Shown one piece after another: positions 45,437 to 55,800 of a stretch of 64,000 bases of DNA; position 1 is the first letter of the stretch, and every line of letters starts with the position of its first letter. The translations under genes and the position numbers were made by a program. Source of the stretch: Methylomicrobium sp. wino1 (GTDB taxonomy: Bacteria; Pseudomonadota; Gammaproteobacteria; Methylococcales; Methylomonadaceae); the NCBI RefSeq assembly GCF_003932755.1, contig NZ_CP024202.1, forward strand, positions 620,001 through 684,000. The letters are read 5' to 3'. Below the pieces are notes generated by a model, which had not been told where the DNA came from, did not search any database, and worked only from the letters and a program-made list of their open reading frames with translations.

Positions 45437-48083
45437 GTGCACGAAGACACAGGCAAAGGACTGTTCTTGAATACTTCGTTGAAAACACCATTCAGCTACC
45501 GAATCGGCCGGTTGGCTGTATTATTCGCCTCGCATGTTAATCATGAATCGTTGTCTTTAGAGGATGACGGCATTCTGCTGCAGACAGGCGAAACCATACT
45601 GCGAATTGCTCATCTGGCGATCGGTAGCGGCATCGTCTTGAAGTCCGGCTCCTTCTGGGATGTCCTGGTGTTTCATCTGGAAAACAATAAGACCGTGCGT
45701 ATGGGCGGCATCGGTAAAAAGCGATCGAAGCGCTTGCATGCCGAATTACAGCAAGCCAACCGCCATTATCTCAGCGATTTTTATCAACATCTGGTTCCGG
45801 AAATACAAAACGCTTATCAACAGGCGCACTCATGGTTTTCCGGAGAGCGCTATGTCCGTCGAATTTCCGTCCGGCAATGGCTGAAGACTCATCGGAACTT
45901 GGTCAAAGGCATTCAGCGCAAGGATGTTCAACGTTTTTTGCCGGCCGATACGGTCCAAGCCCTACACTTCATCCGGCCTTTGTTAAACCATGGATATGAT
46001 GCGATCGAGCACTTGAATGAAACCTATGTTGAACGCCAAATCGAGACATTCAAACCCTTTTTTGACGGAGTGGAGAGCAATCCGTTAACGGCCAATCAGC
46101 GCCGCGCCTGCGTGATCGACGAACAGCACAATCTAGTATTGGCCGCCGGTACCGGCAAGACCAGTACGATGACCGGGCGCGCCGGTTATTTAATCAACGC
46201 AGGACTAGCAAATTCTGATGTTAGCCTTTGCCCGCAAAGCGGCCGAGGAAATGGAACAGCGAATACAAGCCAAACTTCGCATCGATACGCTGACCGTAAA
46301 AACCTTTCACAACCTCGGCAAGCATATCATCGCCCAAGTTGAAGGCACTGCGCCGACCATCGACAAAATGGCCGAGGCGAGCATCTTCGCATCCAATTTG
46401 TCGACGAACAAATCCAAAGGTTGCTGCAAGACGATCAATACAAGTCTCGACTCGTGACTTATTTCTTGCACTTCAGCCATCCCTATCGAAGCGCCTTCAA
46501 ATTCAAAAGTCTCGGCGAATATAACCGTTATATTCTCGAAAACGACATCCGCACACTGCAGGGCGAATTAGTCAAGAGCTACGAAGAATGCGAAATCGCC
46601 AATTTTCTGTATCGGCAGCGTATCGCCTACCGCTATGAGGCTAATCATAAGATCAACACCTCGGGACCGGATTATCGCGTTTATCAGCCCGATTTTTACT
46701 TGCCCAATTACGGTATTTATATCGAACATTTCGCCGTCGACGAACATCAGCAAACACCGCCGTTTATCGACCGGCAAAGATAATTGGAGGCAATGGCGTG
46801 GAAACGGGACTTGCATCGAAAACATCGAACCACGCTGATCGAAACCTACAGCTATCAGAAGCAACAAGGCATTTTTTCGAAGACATGATCGGGCGGGCGA
46901 TCGACTATGTCGAAGCCGGACGCTTCCGTTCGCCGTACACGCATATTCTGGTCGATGAATTCCAAGACATATCGGCCAGCCGCGCCCGACTGATCAAGGC
47001 TTTGCTAACTCATAACCCGAACCACAGCCTGTTTTGCGTCGGCTACGACTGGCAATCGATTTACCGTTTTACCGGCAGCGATGTCACGATCACCCAGGAA
47101 TTCGAGGAACATTTCGGCGATACGGCCTTGAGCATTCTGGATCAAACCTTTCGTTTCAATAACCAAATCGGTGCGGTAGCGTCCCGTTTTGTCATGCAAA
47201 ACCCAACGCAAATCGCCAAGAAAATCCGAAGTCATGCTGTGATCGCAGAAGCCGCCGTCACGTTAATCCGGACCCGACTCGATCCGGTCGGCCTGAATGC
47301 GGCATTTTCGGCAATTAATGCCAAGACCGCCGTTCAGGCTAGTGTGTTAATCTTGGCCCGGTTCAATTTTAGAAAGCCGGATTTGTCGAGCTTAAAACGG
47401 CAGTATCCCAATTTGCAGATTCAATTCATGACGGTGCATGCCTCGAAAGGCAAGGAAGCCGATAATGTGATCGTGCTAGGGCTGGAAAAAGGCAAAAACG
47501 GTTTTCCGTCGGAAAAAAGACCCATCCGTTAATGGAGCTATTACTGCCGAAAGCCGAATCATTCGACCATGCGGAGGAAAGACGATTATTTTATGTCACC
47601 CTGACCCGTGCCCGACATCATGTCTATCTAGTCAGCGATGCCGACAAGGCGTCTGATTTTATCCGCGAACTGGTCCATCAACACTATGAAATTCGCATAG
47701 ACGAATTTACCGGAGAGGGTTTTCAGGAGAAAGTGGCCTATATTTCCTGCCGTGAATGCGAAACCGGCTACCTGGTGCAGAAAGATAGCCGCCATGGCAG
47801 CTTTTTCGGATGCAACCAATATCCGCTATGCACGCATACCGAACCGGCCTGCTCCGAAGGCGGCGGCGGTTTACGCCAACAAGGCCGGTTCCGGGTCTGC
47901 GAAAACCGGCGCCGCGATCATGTCGAGCCGATTTGTCCTAAATGCGGCGACAAACTCAGCTTGCGAAAAGGCCCATACGGACAATTCTGGGGCTGCTCGC
48001 ATTTCCGCAAAATCGCTAAATTTTCCTGTAATCATACCGAGCAATTTATCAATCTAAAGGGCGTGAAACTACTCGCTTCTTAG
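45437..48083 (+). pseudogene. HelD/UvrD-type DNA helicase with C-terminal zinc ribbons, multiply frameshifted
   Basis: The gene starts at a GTG at 45437 right after the preceding stop. Pieces in order: N-terminal domain; a Walker A segment that reads VLAAGTGKTST, one residue short of the usual VLAGAGTGKTST (about 46138-46170); a frame change near 46215 before LAFARKAAEEMEQR; another near 46410 before LLQDDQYKSRLVTYF; one at 46780 after FIDRQR; a join of YSYQKQQG to FFEDMIGRAIDYVEA that skips an expected internal stretch; HILVDEFQDISASRARLI and YDWQSIYRFTGSD; then a 1-nt shift at about 47515 before THPLMELLLPKAESFDHAEE. The end has two topoisomerase-type C4 zinc ribbons (SCRECE, CPKCGDK). At least four lesions make it non-functional. 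Confidence 0.9.
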
Positions 48084-48085
48084 GG

Positions 48086-48130
48086 AAAAAGGAGTCAGAT
48101 TAAATTAATAATTCAACCTAACTCCTTTTT
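48086..48130 (+). terminator. Possible terminator after the helicase pseudogene
   Basis: AAAAAGGAGT (48086-48095) and ACTCCTTTTT (48121-48130) are perfect 10-bp arms around a 25-nt AT-rich loop, with a T-run at the end. It could act in both directions. It may instead be part of the adjoining 48135 element or an IS relic. Confidence 0.5.
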
Positions 48131-48134
48131 TGCC

Positions 48135-48297
48135 AGCAATTCCCAGTTTGAGAAATTTCGCCGTATTCAGGATGCGGGTTATGCCTGTCGAGGAACGCCG
48201 TGAACCCATCCATGGGGGCTTGACGGCGGCTCCCTGCCGCCGACATCCTCGCCAAGCACACCCCGCACCCTTTTTTATCCTCAAATTGGGAATTGCT
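48135..48297. repeat. 163-bp MITE-like element with 18-bp TIRs
   Basis: AGCAATTCCCAGTTTGAG and CTCAAATTGGGAATTGCT are inverted repeats with one mismatch. The interior carries the GGGGCTTGACGGCGGCTCCC motif also found in family A copies, so the families share an internal module. No coding capacity. Confidence 0.7.
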
Positions 48298-48377
48298 GCT
48301 TTTTTGCTTTCAATAGACCTTTCTGTTCATTTTGATAGACGCGCTATCACAGCATTTAAAATTCTATTGAGAGAAAC

Positions 48378-48935
48378 ATGATTATTGGCTACGCCAGAAC
48401 GTCGACTATTGAACAAATCGCCGGGCTTGAAGCACAACTTCGAGAATTCGAAGCGGCGCAGTGCAAAAAAATCTTTCAGGAGCAGGTTTCCTCGGTCGCC
48501 ATCCGGGCTCAGTTAGAAGCGGCCTTGGCGTTTACCCGGGAAGGCGATGTCTTGGTCGTGACAAAGTTGTACCGGTTAGCTCGATCGGTTGCGGATCTCA
48601 TGACCATTATTCAGACGCTGGAAAAAAAGCAGGTCGGCCTGCGCATTCTTAACCTGGGCATGGATACGCAAACGCCCACCGGCAAGCTGATGCTGACCGT
48701 CTTGGGTGGTGTCGCTCAGTTCGAGCGGGAAATTATGTTGGAGAGGTAGCGGGAAGGCGTCGCCAAGGCAAAATCCGCGGGCAAGTATAAAGGCCGAAAA
48801 CCCTTGGCCACTGAATTGCGCCAGAAAGTCGTTGAACTCGCGGCCAATGGCGTAACAAAAACGCAGATTGCCCGGCAGCTTAACATTGGTGAGGCCAGCG
48901 TTTACCGGATTTTAGCGGCCAACAAAAAAGCCTAA
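48378..48935 (+). pseudogene. Serine recombinase (resolvase/invertase) interrupted by in-frame TAG
   Basis: The resolvase N-terminal domain begins IIGYARTSTIEQIAGLEAQL, with the catalytic Ser in YARTSTIEQ and LVVTKLYRLARSVADLMTII downstream. A TAG at 48747-48749 (codon 124) follows LMLTVLGGVAQFEREIMLER. The same frame then continues uninterrupted to 48935 with REGVAKAKSAGKYKGRKPL, then the C-terminal HTH (GVTKTQIARQLNIGEASVYR). The family has Gln at this place (ERQREG), so a CAG to TAG change explains it. The split leaves a catalytic domain without its DNA-binding HTH, so it is probably inactive unless the codon is read through. Confidence 0.88.
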
Positions 48936-49180
48936 ATATAATGGTACTTTTCTGAGCTCCTAAAAATGGTCGTTTTTGAGTGACCGTAAAGATTCATCCG
49001 AAAATAGGTATTAGCAGATAAACTCATGCGACGAAACTTCTATACCGGGTTGCTTACGTTACGGGACGAGGGTTCGCAAACGACCATTATGTGAAGTTTC
49101 CTTTTATGTATAGCGTTGTTGTCGCGAGCGAGATGCAATCAGGCTTGGAAGCCACTATCTCGCTCACGAGCTTTACATAA

Positions 49181-50200
49181 TTACAGCGTTTTCAAGAACT
49201 GAAGCAAAGAGTCCGGAGCAGTATAGCGAAGCGGTTTCATGTCGGGCTCCTGAAGTTTAGCGAGTGCTTGATCCTTCATGGCCAAATCAGCTTCAACATA
49301 CTGGTAGGTTGTTTTCGGGCTTTCGTGACCCAACCACAGAGCGATCACACTGATGTCGACACCGGATTGCAATAAATGCATCGCCGTTGAATGCCGAATG
49401 CAGTGTGGCGAAACATGACGCCCCAATAAGCTGTTGACGGTTTTGGAAGCCTTGATTACCGCCAAGCTAAGACGCTGAGTGACATTGTTTCGTGTCATCG
49501 GTTGGCCGTCGCGATTGGGCAGCAACGCGGATTCATTTCCCAATGTTGGATTCAAGCGTAACCACGCCCGGATTTCCTTCACCGTCGATTTCCATAACGG
49601 CACCGCGCGTTGCTTTCGGCCTTTTCCATGCAAGTGTACACAAGCCGCGCCGTCCAACGTGACATCTAGCACCTTGACGCTGATGATTTCCGATACGCGC
49701 GCGCCGGTGTTGTAAAGTAACCCGAGCAATAAATGGTCACGCCGACTGATCCAAGTCATGCCGGGATCGCCGATAATGGCGAACATTTCTTCCCGCGAGA
49801 GGAATTCAGGTAAAGGTAACTCGAAGCGTTTCATCGGTATGGCCAAAGCCTGCTCAATGGTTTGCAACGCTGATAAATCGTGGTGTGAGGCGAACTTTAG
49901 AAATGCGCGTAATGCCGCTAATCGGATATTGCGGCTACGTACGCTGTTGTGTCGCTCCTGTTCCAAATGATCCAGAAAAGCCAGGATCAATGCGGGCGTG
50001 ATGTCGGACAGCTGCATGGCCGCCGGCCATCTGCCGAGATATCGGTGGGCGAATGACAAGAATAGCGTGAACGCATCACGGTAGCCTGCAACGGTTTGTG
50101 GACTCAATGCCCGTTGCTCGACGAGGTAATCGGTGAAAAAGGCTTGGACGAGTGCAGGAAACGAAATGGACGTTTCAGCGCTGGCGATTCTAGTCGGCAT
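49181..50200 (-). CDS. RIT tyrosine recombinase C
   Basis: 339 residues from the ATG at 50200, which has a strong GAGGAGG ribosome site and lies 11 bp inside the end of ritB. An N-terminal SAM-like domain (PALVQAFFTDYLVEQRALSP) precedes the phage-integrase catalytic domain: first Arg in LLYNTGARVSEIISVK, HxxR in SPHCIRHSTAMHLLQ, HxxH-type segment ALWLGHESPKTTYQY with the nucleophile Tyr. It is the last of the three co-translated recombinases of the element. Confidence 0.93.
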   Translation of the reverse strand: MPTRIASAETSISFPALVQAFFTDYLVEQRALSPQTVAGYRDAFTLFLSFAHRYLGRWPAAMQLSDITPALILAFLDHLEQERHNSVRSRNIRLAALRAFLKFASHHDLSALQTIEQALAIPMKRFELPLPEFLSREEMFAIIGDPGMTWISRRDHLLLGLLYNTGARVSEIISVKVLDVTLDGAACVHLHGKGRKQRAVPLWKSTVKEIRAWLRLNPTLGNESALLPNRDGQPMTRNNVTQRLSLAVIKASKTVNSLLGRHVSPHCIRHSTAMHLLQSGVDISVIALWLGHESPKTTYQYVEADLAMKDQALAKLQEPDMKPLRYTAPDSLLQFLKTL

Positions 50201-51167
50201 AGTCCACCTCCTCGGGCTGTGCAAACTGCTCGAACTTGCCTGCCGCTATGCCCATCAGTTCCGGCATGGCCGTCAAATACCAATAGGTGTGGGATATCTT
50301 GGCATGGCCCATATAGGTGGATAGTGCCAGCATCGCCTGATCGATGTCCGTACCCTGTGTTTGCCAGAGCAGTACGCGACGCACCGCGAAGGTATGGCGC
50401 AGATCGTGAACTCGAGGCGCATCATGAGCGCCACGGTTGATCCAACCCAGTTGTTTGCGTAGCAATGCAAAAACCCGATTGACCTGGCGATAACTCAGTG
50501 GCTTACCCAGCCGCTGGCCCCGCGTCCCGACAAAAAACGGTAAATCAGCGTGTTCCTGGACCTGTTCATGGCGGAGCGTTCGGTAACCCAGTAAAACTGC
50601 TGTCGTACTGGGATGCAATGGCAACTGGCGAGACTTGTTAAACTTGGTTTGCCGCACGGTCAACATGCCATGCGCCAAGTCTACGTCCGCATCTAAAAGA
50701 CGAATGGCCTCGGACACTCGTAGGCCAGTCGAAGCCAATAGTCCGAACAGTGTTTCATAGGTGGCCGCGCGCAGGTTTCCATCAGTACCCAGTTGGCGTG
50801 CGGCTGCAAGTAAATCAATGATCTCTTGTTCCCGATAGATGTGCGGCATTTGCCACCCCGGAACCGGACCAAAAACCGATTCGTCAGGCATGGGGATTGC
50901 CGGTTCAAATTGCCGCAGATAACGGATAAAGGGGCGCAATGATTTGAACCGTCTCGCCCACGTCTCGGGTTTATGACGGCCTTGTTTATCGAGTTGAGCC
51001 CAATCGCTCATGACATCCAAAGTCAACGGCCCAGCCCATTCCAGGCTATCCACGTAACGGGCAAAATCCATCAAGAGCCGTTCTGGGTATTTCAATTGAA
51101 ACCCCAGGCGCCGCCGCTCGGCCAAGTAATCCTGAACGCGTGCTTGCAATGTAATCGGCGTGTTCAT
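50190..51167 (-). CDS. RIT tyrosine recombinase B
   Basis: 325 residues from the ATG at 51167, which overlaps the ritA stop (ATGA) and is preceded by GGGAGTG. The N-terminal core-binding domain is ARVQDYLAERRRLGFQLKYP. The catalytic residues appear in LLASTGLRVSEAIRLLD (Arg), RVHDLRHTFAVRRVL (HxxR) and LSTYMGHAKISHTYWYL (His, then Tyr). It is the middle member of the RIT set, which is thought to act as a heteromeric recombinase. Confidence 0.93.
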   Translation of the reverse strand: MNTPITLQARVQDYLAERRRLGFQLKYPERLLMDFARYVDSLEWAGPLTLDVMSDWAQLDKQGRHKPETWARRFKSLRPFIRYLRQFEPAIPMPDESVFGPVPGWQMPHIYREQEIIDLLAAARQLGTDGNLRAATYETLFGLLASTGLRVSEAIRLLDADVDLAHGMLTVRQTKFNKSRQLPLHPSTTAVLLGYRTLRHEQVQEHADLPFFVGTRGQRLGKPLSYRQVNRVFALLRKQLGWINRGAHDAPRVHDLRHTFAVRRVLLWQTQGTDIDQAMLALSTYMGHAKISHTYWYLTAMPELMGIAAGKFEQFAQPEEVDYAD

Positions 51168-52420
51168 GCTGCACTCCCGGGCCAAGGTAGTGCAACGACA
51201 GACAGTTTTTGGGTGTCGAGTTTGGCATAGATCAGCGACGTGTCGAGAGAGCGGTGGCGAAGAATATCAGCCACCTCCTTCAGCGAGCCCCCTTGTTCCA
51301 ATAAACGGCGTGCAAGGGTATGTCGGAGGGCGTGGGTTCTACCATGATCAAGCCCAATGCGGCGATACGCATCGCGAATGAGACGGTGAACCGCATAGGC
51401 ACTAATCGGGACATCGTGTGGTGCAAGACGCCGTACAAAAACCGCCGGATTGGTCGTGCGTGGCCGCTCGTAGCGCAGGTAATCGGCAATCGCCTGGCCG
51501 GTAGAGATCGGTAGTGGCAGGATATCCTCGCGGCGCGACTTGGTACTTCGTAATGTGACCGTACCGGCTTGCCAGTCAATGTCGGCCAATGCAAGCTTGG
51601 CAATTTCGCTGACACGCATTCCCAGGTCTAAAGCACAGCGAACCATCGCATAACCGCGTCGACATGAAGGAAGCTCGGGGGGAAATGCATTGAGCAGGCG
51701 ATTGACCTCATCGTCGGTCAACGCCTTCGGTAATGTGGCCAAATTCCACTGGGCAGGTAATGCGATCACGCCACTGAGTGCGTGAACATCATCGCCGACG
51801 GCGCCGCGATAACGAAAGTAAGCACGTAAAGCAGAAGCTAGCGAGTTGGCTTTTGCCGACGTAGCGCGAGGTGTTAACTGCTCGGCAATAAAATGCCGAA
51901 CATCATCAGGTTGCAAGGCAGTGAAAACAATCTCGGCACTACCAAAGCAAACCTGCAGAAAGTTCAGCACAATACGCCGATAATTTCGCCGCGTCTCACT
52001 GGCCAAGCCTCGGACGTCTCTCAGGTAATCGTCAAAGCGATCAACTTCGGCATAGACGGGTTCGACGGGTTTTGGCAGAGACGGAATGACACCGCGATCA
52101 CGCAGAATGCGTAAGAAATGACCACAGGCCGCGCTAAGATCGGCACGCGTTTGAATGATAGGTCGCGGGCAATCGCAGTTTGGCAAATGTTCATCAAGGA
52201 ATTGGGTTACTAAAGCTTCGTCGAGTTCCTCGATGCGAAAGTGATTTAGCCCCATCCATAATCCCAGATGTGCGAGACCGGCAAGATGATGTTCGGAGGT
52301 TTCATCCGCGTAGCGGCATTCGGTCAGATAATCCAGATAAATCAAAACATAGGGTGTGACCGGGCTATTGCGTAACCAGCGCTGAGTGGCAGGTGAAAGG
52401 TGTATAGTTGTTAAGCTCAT
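51164..52420 (-). CDS. RIT tyrosine recombinase A
   Basis: 418 residues from the ATG at 52420 (GGAGACTGCC upstream). A TTG 4 codons earlier is less likely. Long N-terminal domain (residues 1-200), then a catalytic domain with Arg in CALDLGMRVSEIAKLAL, HxxR in THALRHTLARRLLEQGG, His in ADILRHRSLDTSLIY and the nucleophile Tyr in that last segment. It is the first gene of the RIT transcript. The promoter should lie between it and the right inverted repeat at 52554. Confidence 0.93.
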   Translation of the reverse strand: MSLTTIHLSPATQRWLRNSPVTPYVLIYLDYLTECRYADETSEHHLAGLAHLGLWMGLNHFRIEELDEALVTQFLDEHLPNCDCPRPIIQTRADLSAACGHFLRILRDRGVIPSLPKPVEPVYAEVDRFDDYLRDVRGLASETRRNYRRIVLNFLQVCFGSAEIVFTALQPDDVRHFIAEQLTPRATSAKANSLASALRAYFRYRGAVGDDVHALSGVIALPAQWNLATLPKALTDDEVNRLLNAFPPELPSCRRGYAMVRCALDLGMRVSEIAKLALADIDWQAGTVTLRSTKSRREDILPLPISTGQAIADYLRYERPRTTNPAVFVRRLAPHDVPISAYAVHRLIRDAYRRIGLDHGRTHALRHTLARRLLEQGGSLKEVADILRHRSLDTSLIYAKLDTQKLSVVALPWPGSAA

Positions 52421-52576
52421 GGCAGTCTCCAAAAATGGACAAGGGAATGTCCACTTCAGACAACTGCAGAATTTATGTCCAGCTTTTAAGTCGAAATACT
52501 CTGCTCAAGCCGCTAATTTCAAGCTATATACCATTGGGCACCAAATTAATGTGCATAAAAGGAAACTTCACATAAT

Positions 52577-52606
52577 GGCCGTTATGCAAAGCTTTGCATA
52601 ACGGCC
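52577..52606. repeat. 30-bp perfect palindrome at the RIT right boundary
   Basis: GGCCGTTATGCAAAG is followed directly by its exact reverse complement, with no spacer. It overlaps the last 2 bp of the RIT right inverted repeat. It may be the target site of the element or part of its complex end. The 52607-52820 stretch after it holds no gene. Confidence 0.8.
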
Positions 52607-52820
52607 AAAAGCTGTCTATCGTTATCATTAAACGAATAGCAGGTAAGGATCGAAAAGCTGCCGCTGACTGTTGGTACACATGCCGACGAAGGAGGTCACG
52701 TGCGACATCTGGTTAGGATATATTTTCTTTGTTTTCACTTTCGTATAAAAATTTCATGGATACAAATAGTCAAATTTATGGATGTCCTTTTTATTTCTCC
52801 AAATCTCACGCGAACAATTT

Positions 52821-55800
52821 CTATGAATCGGTTTGCTGTTTTTGCTCAATTGCCTGTCGGATTTCTTGAATCGCTTTCTTGGCTCCATTGGCGACCTCTT
52901 CTGTATCTTCCTTGATCGCCGCTGAAAGGATTGGAATGCTAGGCTCGCTGGCAGCACCGATTTTGCCTAGTGCCACGGCCGCTGCGATGCGCACGTCGGA
53001 CTCGGAATCTCGCGCGACCAAGTCTGAGAGATCTTTGACTGCGACGCTGGCATTCGGACCCAATCCCGTCAACAATTTGATCGCGTCCAAACGCGTCGAC
53101 TTGAAAAACGATCCCAATGCTTTTTTGAGGGCATCGAGAATCGTATCGGATTGGTTTCCAGATCGGATTAATAGTTCCGCAGCGGAGACGCGGATGCTCT
53201 CGTCCTTGTATTCAAGCAAACTGGTGACGAACTCGACCGCATCGTCATTATCCGCAATCCCAATGCTGCGAATAGCGGACAGGAACGAAGCCGTCGACAC
53301 GGAGTCCGATTGGACCGCTTTAATTAAGTTGGGTATTGCTGGTTTCGCCGCGTCACCGAGTTTTCCAAGTCCTTGGACGGCAGCTGATCGCATGTCGTGG
53401 CTTTCGTCATCAAGGGCTTCAATGCACAGTTTCAAGATCACGGAAGCTTCGGCCCCGATCAAGGCCAGTGAACGCAATGCATCGTCCCGGATCGACAACA
53501 CATCGTCCGGGTTTGAGCTGTCGGAATTCTTGACGATCTCGACCAGGGTGGGGGCTGCAATTTTTGCAACCTGGCCAAGGTGACCCAGGGCGCGCGCCGC
53601 GTCGCTTCGTACAAATGGGCTATCGTCGTCAAGCTTGTCCATAAGGGCTGTTACCACAGGTTCGGCGTTTTGCAATGAAACGTTCAAACCACCAAGCTCT
53701 CGGGTACACTGTCGCCGAATGTACTCATCCTTGGAACTCATACCCTGAATCAGGTACGGAATCGCTTGCTGCTTAAGCTCCGCCGACAACGTTTCGGTTC
53801 CATACCAAGAACAATACAGAGTGAGCGTTTTGGCTGCCCGGTCGACGATCTGCTTACTCTCGTCGTGCAGGACGGAAGCGAGCAATTCTGCACAGACTTT
53901 GTCGGACTCCATGTCGATTGCAGCGGCCGCAATGGCTCTTAGGGCGCGGAGCCGTACATCCTCCGATTCATCTTTCAGTAACGGTGCCAGCGATCGAATC
54001 GCGTCCGGACCAATTTTTGCCAGTGTGGTCGCAGCATTGTTGACCATCTTCTCGTCTGCCGTACGGACGATGGTGACCAAAATCTCTCGCGCAGGTTCAG
54101 CTTTCTTGCCAAACAGTGCTAAAGCTCCGACCGAGTTGATACGAATGTGCCATGAGTCGTTTTGAAGCGCCTCGACCAAAGTTGGGATGGCGGCGTCTCC
54201 GACTTTCGCCAAACTTTTTGCTGCGGTGATACGCACCTGCTGATCCTCGTCGCCCATTGCATCTACCAGGGCTTGAGTCGCTTCCACTGCCTCGGATGCA
54301 AACCGTCCCAGCACAGTCGCTGCCGTCTTTCTTGTGAGCGCATTCTCATCAGCCAGTGCCGATTTAAGAAGTCCCACGGCCGATCGGCCCATTTGTTCAA
54401 AGAGCCGGGTCGCTTGGTAGCGAACCCCACGATCGGAATGTCCGAGGTATCGGGTCACTGGTTTGATCGCGTCAGGATCCGTTGGGCCAACGCTCGCGAT
54501 CGTGAAAAGAATATCTTCCAAAGCTTCATTTTCCGGGTTCTCTTGCAACAGGACGAGAAGGCGGGGTAGGGCTATTGGGCCAAGACGGGAGACTGCGCTG
54601 ACGACGTGCTGACGAACAACCTTGTTTTTGCTGGCCAATGCATCTACGAGAACTCGCATGGCGCTCGGAGCTATGCGTGGAGCCAAAAACCGCAGTGCTT
54701 GAGCTGCTTCTTCTCGTTGCTGATTATCTTCCGCATCCAGGTGTGAAAGTATTATCGGGATTGCATGCTCCGGCTCAGATAAGGCCAACAGCGAACCCGC
54801 TGCGCCGATTTGTTTTTCCTCGTGTTCGCTTTTTAACAATCCGGTAAGTTCATCGATCAGTCGGTTACGGCGATCGGTCCAGGTCTGCGAATCAATCTCT
54901 TTCAGGAAACCATTGTCGCTCAATTCCGTACCCGTCAGACAGACCAACAATTCTCGGGTTAGTTCTGGACTTAGATGCATTTCTCCAAGTTCCCATATCC
55001 TGGCGATTCCGTCGTCCGATACGGTAATGGCCCGGTTTCCCGAGGCGTAAAACTGTGTGTCGGAGATGTTTTTGTCGTACAGCCGATCCGCTGCCAAAAG
55101 CTGTCTGGTCTGTCGCACCATGAAGCCACTCTTCGGATTGGTTTTGGACATGATCGGGTCACCACTCAGCGGAATCTGATAACTGTCAAGCGTCAGCAAA
55201 TCGTCACCAGAATTTGAATCAAATAGTCTCGCGGTACCATTATCAAACGCAACGATAAGCCGAGAACCGTCTTTGTTCAGATCCAGATCATTGATCTCGT
55301 CTTCTCCCGTGAATACGGATTGCATCAGTTCTCCCGACCCGTTTTTCCAAACCAGAACTCGTTTTTTGCCCTCTGTCGCTATCAGTGTTTGGTCGCGACT
55401 TAGCCGAGGGGAATCGCCGCGAATACTAAACAGGAACTCTCTGCGTTCGGGGGAGAAAAACATGCTATCGACGCTTACTAGATTCCCGTGTTGGTTGATT
55501 TGTTGGGAATAAGAATAGTGTTTTTCCGAGAAAGGGATTGTCGTTTTTTCTAGCGTGTCGGTAGTCGCGAACCACATCTCTTGACCGTTGATACCGTAAA
55601 TGGTTTTCCCGTCGGCGCTGCGTTGAATTCTTCTTGATTTCGGCAGAGGGAGACTTGCGATAGTCTTTTGTGTCTGGATATCCCAGAGATCCACCGAATG
55701 CTCGTAGTGTTGCGTCACGATTCTATCCATCGGTCCAACCAATAGTGCGTCGGAAAGAACATGCTCCGGGTCTTCGTTCTCAATCTTGATTTCGTGTTCC

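Larger units (their letters stand above)
49084..52578 (-). mobile_element. Recombinase-in-trio (RIT) element
   Basis: Three overlapping tyrosine recombinase genes on the minus strand (52420 to 49181) lie between perfect 25-bp inverted repeats at 49084-49108 and 52554-52578 (both contain ATTATGTGAAGTTTCC). Size is about 3.5 kb. The arrangement ritA-ritB-ritC with stop/start overlaps and no cargo is the definition of RIT elements. A further inverted repeat surrounds each outer end (AATGGTCGTTT/AAACGACCATT on the left, the 30-bp palindrome on the right). A hairpin GCGAGCGAGAT/ATCTCGCTC near 49120-49175 may end the transcript. Confidence 0.92.
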
